Below are positions 60,379 through 64,000 of a stretch of 64,000 bases of DNA, one piece after another. Numbering within the stretch: the first letter of the stretch is position 1; each line of letters starts with the position of its first letter. A model generated the notes under the pieces. It saw nothing but the letters and a program-made list of their open reading frames with translations, was not told the origin of the DNA and searched no databases. The DNA is from a bacterium (lineage in GTDB: Bacteria; CAIWAD01), in assembly GCA_030429345.1 (NCBI GenBank), contig JAUIFJ010000008.1, positions 1 through 64,000 on the forward strand, read 5' to 3'. The position numbers were made by a program, and so were the translations under genes.

Positions 60379-62928
60379 ATGCATTCCCTTTGCGGGCAGC
60401 TGTTGTTCCTGCTGCTTCTCGCCCAGGCGGCCCTGGCGGGCCGGATCGAGTTTCGTGTGACAGACGAGAGCGGCCGCGCCCTTCCGGGCGCCACCATCCG
60501 GCTGGTTCCGGCCAACGGAGCGCCCCTGCTGGGGAGCAGCGACCGCCAGGGACGCTTCAGCGCGGAAGCACCCGGGGGCCCGCTGGAGTTGCGCGTGACA
60601 CACATCGGCTACACCGACCACAGCGACCTGGTCGAGGCAGGGGACCTGGGGCGGATCACGCTGGTTCCGCGCCGGGTCAGCCTGGGCGAGGTCAAGGTGG
60701 TCACCGGCCGTGCGACATCCGGGGAGGCGGTCAGCCGAAGCAACCTGGACCGGGAGGAGCTGAGTCTTCGCAATGCCGGCCAGGACCTGGCCACCCTGCT
60801 CGAGGGGACGCCGGCCCTGCTGACCACGAGCTACAGCGGCCTGAACCAGGGCTACAACGACATTCGCCTGCGCGGATTCGACCAGAAACGCATCGAGGTC
60901 CTGCTGAACGGAGTGCCGGTCAACGATCCCGAGGACCACTACGTCTACTGGGTCAACCTGATGGACATGGGCTCCAGCCTGGAGGACATCCAGATCCAGC
61001 GGGGCACCGGCACGGCGGTCTTCGGGGCCAACAACTTCGGCGGCACGGTCAACATGGTGACACAGGAGAGCCGCGAGGGCGGCTTCCGGGTCGAAGGAAC
61101 CATTGGAAGTCATGGCACACGTCGCGAATCCGTCCAGTGGGCCAGCGGGCTGGTCGACGGACGCTGGATGCTCGACGCCCGCTACAGCCAGGTCAAGACG
61201 GACGGTTTCCGCGAGCGCTCGGACAGCGACAGCCGGGGGGTCGCCCTATCGGGAACACGGCTCTTCGGCGAAAGCGGGAAACTGCGCCTGTCGCACTACA
61301 GCGGTCGCGAGCTGACGCGCGTTGCCTGGGACGGGATCCCCATGGAAACGCTCGAAGCCGGAGACCGTACACAGAACAACTACGCCGCCTACCCGAACAG
61401 CGTGGACGACTTCCGCCAGCCGCAGACCCAGGTGCAGTTCGACTGGCAGTTCGACGACGGCACGCGCCTCGACCTGCTGCTGTATCACGTGAACGGAGAC
61501 GGCTTCTACGAGACCATGAAGACCGGGGAGGACCTGGTCGACTACGGCTTCCAGCCCTGGACCGGCTGGGACGCGGAGGCCGACACGACCGTGGAGATCG
61601 GCGAGAGCGACATCGTCAACCGGCGCTGGATCCGCAAGCACCAGAACGGCCTGGGCCTGGGCCTGAGCCGGCCCGCCCTGGGCGGCGTGCTGCGCGGCGG
61701 TCTCAACGGATGGCTCTACCGCGGGGAGCATTTCGGCGAGGTCCTGTGGGGCAACCGCCTGCCGCCCGACAGCCCTCCCGGGGGGCGCTACTATACCCAT
61801 TTGTCGCACAAGACGCGCGTCTCCCCATGGCTGGGCTACAGCCGTTCCCTGCGGGAGGGCCTGCAGGCCACACTGACCCTGAACCTGTCCTACACCGACT
61901 ACGAGCTGGAGCAGCGGCCCGACGGGAACTTCGGCGGCGCGGACCTGCACTCCCTGCAGGCCGACCACCTGCTTGGCGGGGGTGCCCTGGGGCTCAGCTG
62001 GAAGGCGCGGCCGGAGGTCACCGTATACGGCGGCATCGGCTACAGCGCGCGCGAGCCGAGCCGCAGCGAGTACTGGCAGGCCTGGCAAGGGCCCGACGAC
62101 CTGGGGGCGGTCCCGGCCTTCCGGACCGTGACCGTGCGCGCGGACGGCAGCCGGCACTGGGAGGATCCCCAGGCCGAACCGGAAACCGTCCTGGACCTGG
62201 AGGCGGGGGTCCGCTGGGAAAGGGAGGACCTGGCGCTCTCGGCAAATCTGTATCACATGATGCTCAGGGACGAGATCATCCTCTTCGGCGGCTTCGACGA
62301 GGAGAGCCCGATCCGCGGCAATGCCCCGCGCAGCCACCACAGCGGCCTGGAAATCGAGGCGGCCTGGCGTCCCCTGCGCCTGCTGCAGGTCGGGGGGAAC
62401 GCGGCCTTCAGCCGCAACCGCATCGACGAGCTGACCGTCTACAGCACGCGCTACAATGCCGACTGGTCCAGCGAACTGGTGGCCCGCGACTTCGCCGGCA
62501 ACCCCATCGCCCTGAGCCCCGAGCTCCTGCTCAACGGCTGGGTGCGTGTGACGCCGCTTCCCTCCCTGCGCATTCGGCCCCGCGTCCAGGTCGTCGGCGA
62601 GCAGTACCTGGACAACAGCGGGAACGACGGCTTCTACGAGACCGCCGGATTGATCGACCCGGGCTTCGGCAGCGTGTCCTCGCTTCCCTATACCAAGAAG
62701 CTCGACGGCTACACCCTGCTGGGACTGGACGCCGACTGGCGCCTGCCGCTGAAGGACGGCCTGCGGCTGGAACTGGGGCTGAAGATCGACAACCTGCTCG
62801 ACGAGGACTACGAAACCAGCGGCTACTGGAACGACTGGGCAGAAGGCCCCGGCGGCTATCGTCCCCAGCCCGAACTGTATCCCGCGGCGGGGCGGAGCTG
62901 GCTCACGACGCTCGCACTGCACTTCTGA
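60379..62928 (+). CDS. TonB-dependent receptor, probable thiamine transporter
   Basis: 849 residues. GGAGG precedes the ATG at 60379; signal peptide CGQLLFLLLLAQAALA. A carboxypeptidase-regulatory-like domain (FRVTDESGRALPGATIRLVP) precedes the plug (NDIRLRGFDQKRIEVLLNGV, IQRGTGTAVFGANNFGGTVN) and a 22-strand-type barrel ending ...LTTLALHF with the C-terminal Phe needed for outer-membrane insertion. Control by a TPP riboswitch makes a thiamine or thiamine-precursor substrate likely, as known for riboswitch-linked receptors in Bacteroidetes. A typical TonB box could not be pinned down. Confidence 0.92.
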   Translation: MHSLCGQLLFLLLLAQAALAGRIEFRVTDESGRALPGATIRLVPANGAPLLGSSDRQGRFSAEAPGGPLELRVTHIGYTDHSDLVEAGDLGRITLVPRRVSLGEVKVVTGRATSGEAVSRSNLDREELSLRNAGQDLATLLEGTPALLTTSYSGLNQGYNDIRLRGFDQKRIEVLLNGVPVNDPEDHYVYWVNLMDMGSSLEDIQIQRGTGTAVFGANNFGGTVNMVTQESREGGFRVEGTIGSHGTRRESVQWASGLVDGRWMLDARYSQVKTDGFRERSDSDSRGVALSGTRLFGESGKLRLSHYSGRELTRVAWDGIPMETLEAGDRTQNNYAAYPNSVDDFRQPQTQVQFDWQFDDGTRLDLLLYHVNGDGFYETMKTGEDLVDYGFQPWTGWDAEADTTVEIGESDIVNRRWIRKHQNGLGLGLSRPALGGVLRGGLNGWLYRGEHFGEVLWGNRLPPDSPPGGRYYTHLSHKTRVSPWLGYSRSLREGLQATLTLNLSYTDYELEQRPDGNFGGADLHSLQADHLLGGGALGLSWKARPEVTVYGGIGYSAREPSRSEYWQAWQGPDDLGAVPAFRTVTVRADGSRHWEDPQAEPETVLDLEAGVRWEREDLALSANLYHMMLRDEIILFGGFDEESPIRGNAPRSHHSGLEIEAAWRPLRLLQVGGNAAFSRNRIDELTVYSTRYNADWSSELVARDFAGNPIALSPELLLNGWVRVTPLPSLRIRPRVQVVGEQYLDNSGNDGFYETAGLIDPGFGSVSSLPYTKKLDGYTLLGLDADWRLPLKDGLRLELGLKIDNLLDEDYETSGYWNDWAEGPGGYRPQPELYPAAGRSWLTTLALHF

Positions 62929-62952
62929 AGAGCCGGCACACGCCCCAATGCA

Positions 62953-62982
62953 AGCGCCCGGTTCCGCAAGGAACCGGGCGCT
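62953..62982 (+). terminator. Hairpin terminator of the TonB receptor
   Basis: Perfect 13-bp stem AGCGCCCGGTTCC / GGAACCGGGCGCT around GCAA, then TGTCTTCC. Stable stem, weak U-run. Confidence 0.7.
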
Positions 62983-63058
62983 GTCTTCCCCCCTTGGCCG
63001 GCGGATGCAAACCCCCTGGGATCGGCCGGCTTGGTCAACACACACACATTCTCGAGGA

Positions 63059-63364
63059 TCAGTTGATGCTGTAGGACAACACGCGGAAGCAGAGCCGCTG
63101 CTGTCCGTCCAGTTGCACAGAGGCATCGCTCTGGCAGCTCAGGGCCAGCTGTTCGCCGGGGTACAGTTCCGTCTCGCCGCGGAAGTTGACCAGCACCACG
63201 CAGTTGCCCATGTGGAGCTCGAAGAGACTCTGCCGCAGGCGACGGCCCAGCGTGCCACACAGCTGGCAGGGCGCCTTGAACGGGTTCAGCTGCTCGATGC
63301 TGCCTCCCGGCAGAAGCAGGCGGCGTTCCACGCGCGCCATCAGTGCTTTCAGCCTCTTGCCCAT
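63059..63364 (-). CDS. Small protein, unknown, behind a sigma54-type promoter
   Basis: 101 residues, no signal peptide. ARVERRLLLPGGSIEQLNPF, then CQLCGTLGRRLRQSLFELHM, NCVVLVNFRGETELYPGEQL, ALSCQSDASVQLDG: a mostly beta second half with five Cys, including CQLC. No family recognised; a PilZ-like barrel is one possibility but its RxxxR motif is not evident. GGAGG lies 6 bases before the ATG. Confidence 0.72.
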   Translation of the reverse strand: MGKRLKALMARVERRLLLPGGSIEQLNPFKAPCQLCGTLGRRLRQSLFELHMGNCVVLVNFRGETELYPGEQLALSCQSDASVQLDGQQRLCFRVLSYSIN

Positions 63365-63401
63365 GATGTCCTCCTGACTCCACTTCTTCGGTCAGGGGAA
63401 T

Positions 63402-63417
63402 TGCCAAGTCCGTGCCA
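63402..63417 (-). promoter_or_regulatory. Sigma54 (-24/-12) promoter of the 63059-63364 gene
   Basis: Minus strand TGGCACGGACTTGGCA matches TGGCACGrnnnTTGCW at all but one fixed position with GG-N10-GC spacing. Start near 63390 leaves a 26-base leader to the ATG at 63364. The best sigma54 site in the window. Confidence 0.7.
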
Positions 63418-63528
63418 GTTCTTTCAGTGATTCCATCTGCTTGTTTTTTCAACATATGGATTGAAAGGGGGCAGGCGGGATGGTGGATCTGGACCAGGAG
63501 GGTCCGGGGGAAATCCCCCATTGCGGTG

Positions 63529-64000
63529 CTATAGATGGCGGTCCGTCGGGTTCACCGGCCCCAGCCGCTCCAGCGGCCAGTAGCGCAGCAGGGCCGGGCC
63601 GATGATTTGCTCGCCGCGGACAGGTCCATAGAAGCGGCTGTCGGCGGAGTTGGGGCGATTGTCGCCCAGCAGGTAGTATTCGTCCACTCCCAGGCGAAGA
63701 GCAGGTTGAGTGGCTAGCCCGGGAACGCTCCGGCTGTTTGGCGAGGCGGGTGCCAGCCCGTGCCATTGATCCAGTTCCCTGTCCCCGTCGATCAGCACCC
63801 GGTGGTCCCGCACCTCGACGATCTCTCCCGGCAGGCCGATCACGCGCTTGACGAAGTATACGCCGGGATCGTCGACTCCCCGATGTACGACAATCGCGCC
63901 GCGCTCCGGCCTCCAGTGGCTGGCCCGGCTTACGAGAATGTGGTCATCCACCTGCAGCGTGGGCTGCATGCTCCCGGAGGGAATGCGATAGGCCTGGGCG
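63529..64000 (-). CDS. lepB: Signal peptidase I, N-terminus cut by window edge
   Basis: About 157 residues visible. AQAYRIPSGSMQPTL holds the catalytic Ser, VYFVKRVIGLPGEIVEV the catalytic Lys region, and YYLLGDNRPNSADSRFYGPV the conserved box D/E of type I signal peptidases, which remove leader peptides from exported proteins. The membrane anchor lies beyond base 64000. A short insert (HGLAPASPNSRSVPGLATQP) separates boxes C and D. Confidence 0.95.
   Translation of the reverse strand, partial: AQAYRIPSGSMQPTLQVDDHILVSRASHWRPERGAIVVHRGVDDPGVYFVKRVIGLPGEIVEVRDHRVLIDGDRELDQWHGLAPASPNSRSVPGLATQPALRLGVDEYYLLGDNRPNSADSRFYGPVRGEQIIGPALLRYWPLERLGPVNPTDRHL

Overview
The window is about 64 kb of GC-rich (roughly 64% by eye) bacterial DNA with very dense coding. 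It carries about 45 protein genes (two cut by the window edges), four tRNAs, two riboswitches, several intrinsic terminators and one repeat-rich spacer. LpxH, a TonB-dependent receptor and a LamG/FG-GAP secretome indicate a diderm. C-terminal modules with the NPFNPST-type signature (40763-41656 and, weaker, 43865-44710) are the FlgD-like/type IX sorting kind common in the FCB superphylum and neighbouring candidate phyla. No phage, plasmid, IS transposase or CRISPR was seen, so this looks like chromosome of a poorly characterised FCB-like lineage. The taxonomic placement is inference.

Layout. 1-3600 (minus): tRNA-Tyr, tRNA-Gly, tRNA-Thr and the start of tuf behind a strong sigma70-type promoter, then leuS, a terminator and tRNA-Pro. 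4001-6475: a large secreted adhesin-like protein. 6580-7576: a non-coding block of 107-bp tandem repeats with two copies of a 130-bp palindromic element. 7566-19268 (minus): ubiE/menG, a TPR protein, penicillin-binding protein 1A, lpxH, a large hybrid histidine kinase, an unknown protein and an FAD disulfide reductase. 19515-23217 (plus): an AGCS symporter, folC and proline dehydrogenase. 23340-34756 (minus): a secreted FG-GAP/beta-helix protein coupled to a TPR-sigma54 activator, a lipase-like gene, an ECF sigma/anti-sigma/periplasmic trio, an SDR epimerase, an aminopeptidase and trmB. 34904-36676 (plus): a ClC channel. 36693-41656: two divergent secreted-protein genes. 41983-43682: a SET-domain protein coupled to a PLP decarboxylase. 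43865-46200 (minus): a cobalamin riboswitch followed by a beta-propeller and a surface protein. 46323-49692: an EamA transporter, an HDOD pair, PhzF and a candidate small RNA. 49960-55206 (minus): tricorn-like protease, beta-helix protein and a GGQ protein. 55355-64000: acyl-CoA dehydrogenase, a FAN1-type nuclease, an acyltransferase, rfbC, a TPP-riboswitch TonB receptor, a small gene behind a sigma54-type promoter, and signal peptidase I (cut).

How it fits together. Adjacent genes very often overlap by four bases (ATGA, GTGA or TTGA), so many pairs are probably translationally coupled, and these overlaps decide several start codons. The two most coherent physiological modules are vitamin uptake at the cell surface: a B12-riboswitch operon with a BtuG-like propeller, and a TPP-riboswitch TonB receptor. 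The least explained items are the SET plus post-SET protein coupled to a fold-type III decarboxylase, a sigma54-promoter-to-terminator RNA candidate at 49661-49822, the 107-bp repeat/palindrome block, and the marked excess of the words GTGTGACA and GTATAC.
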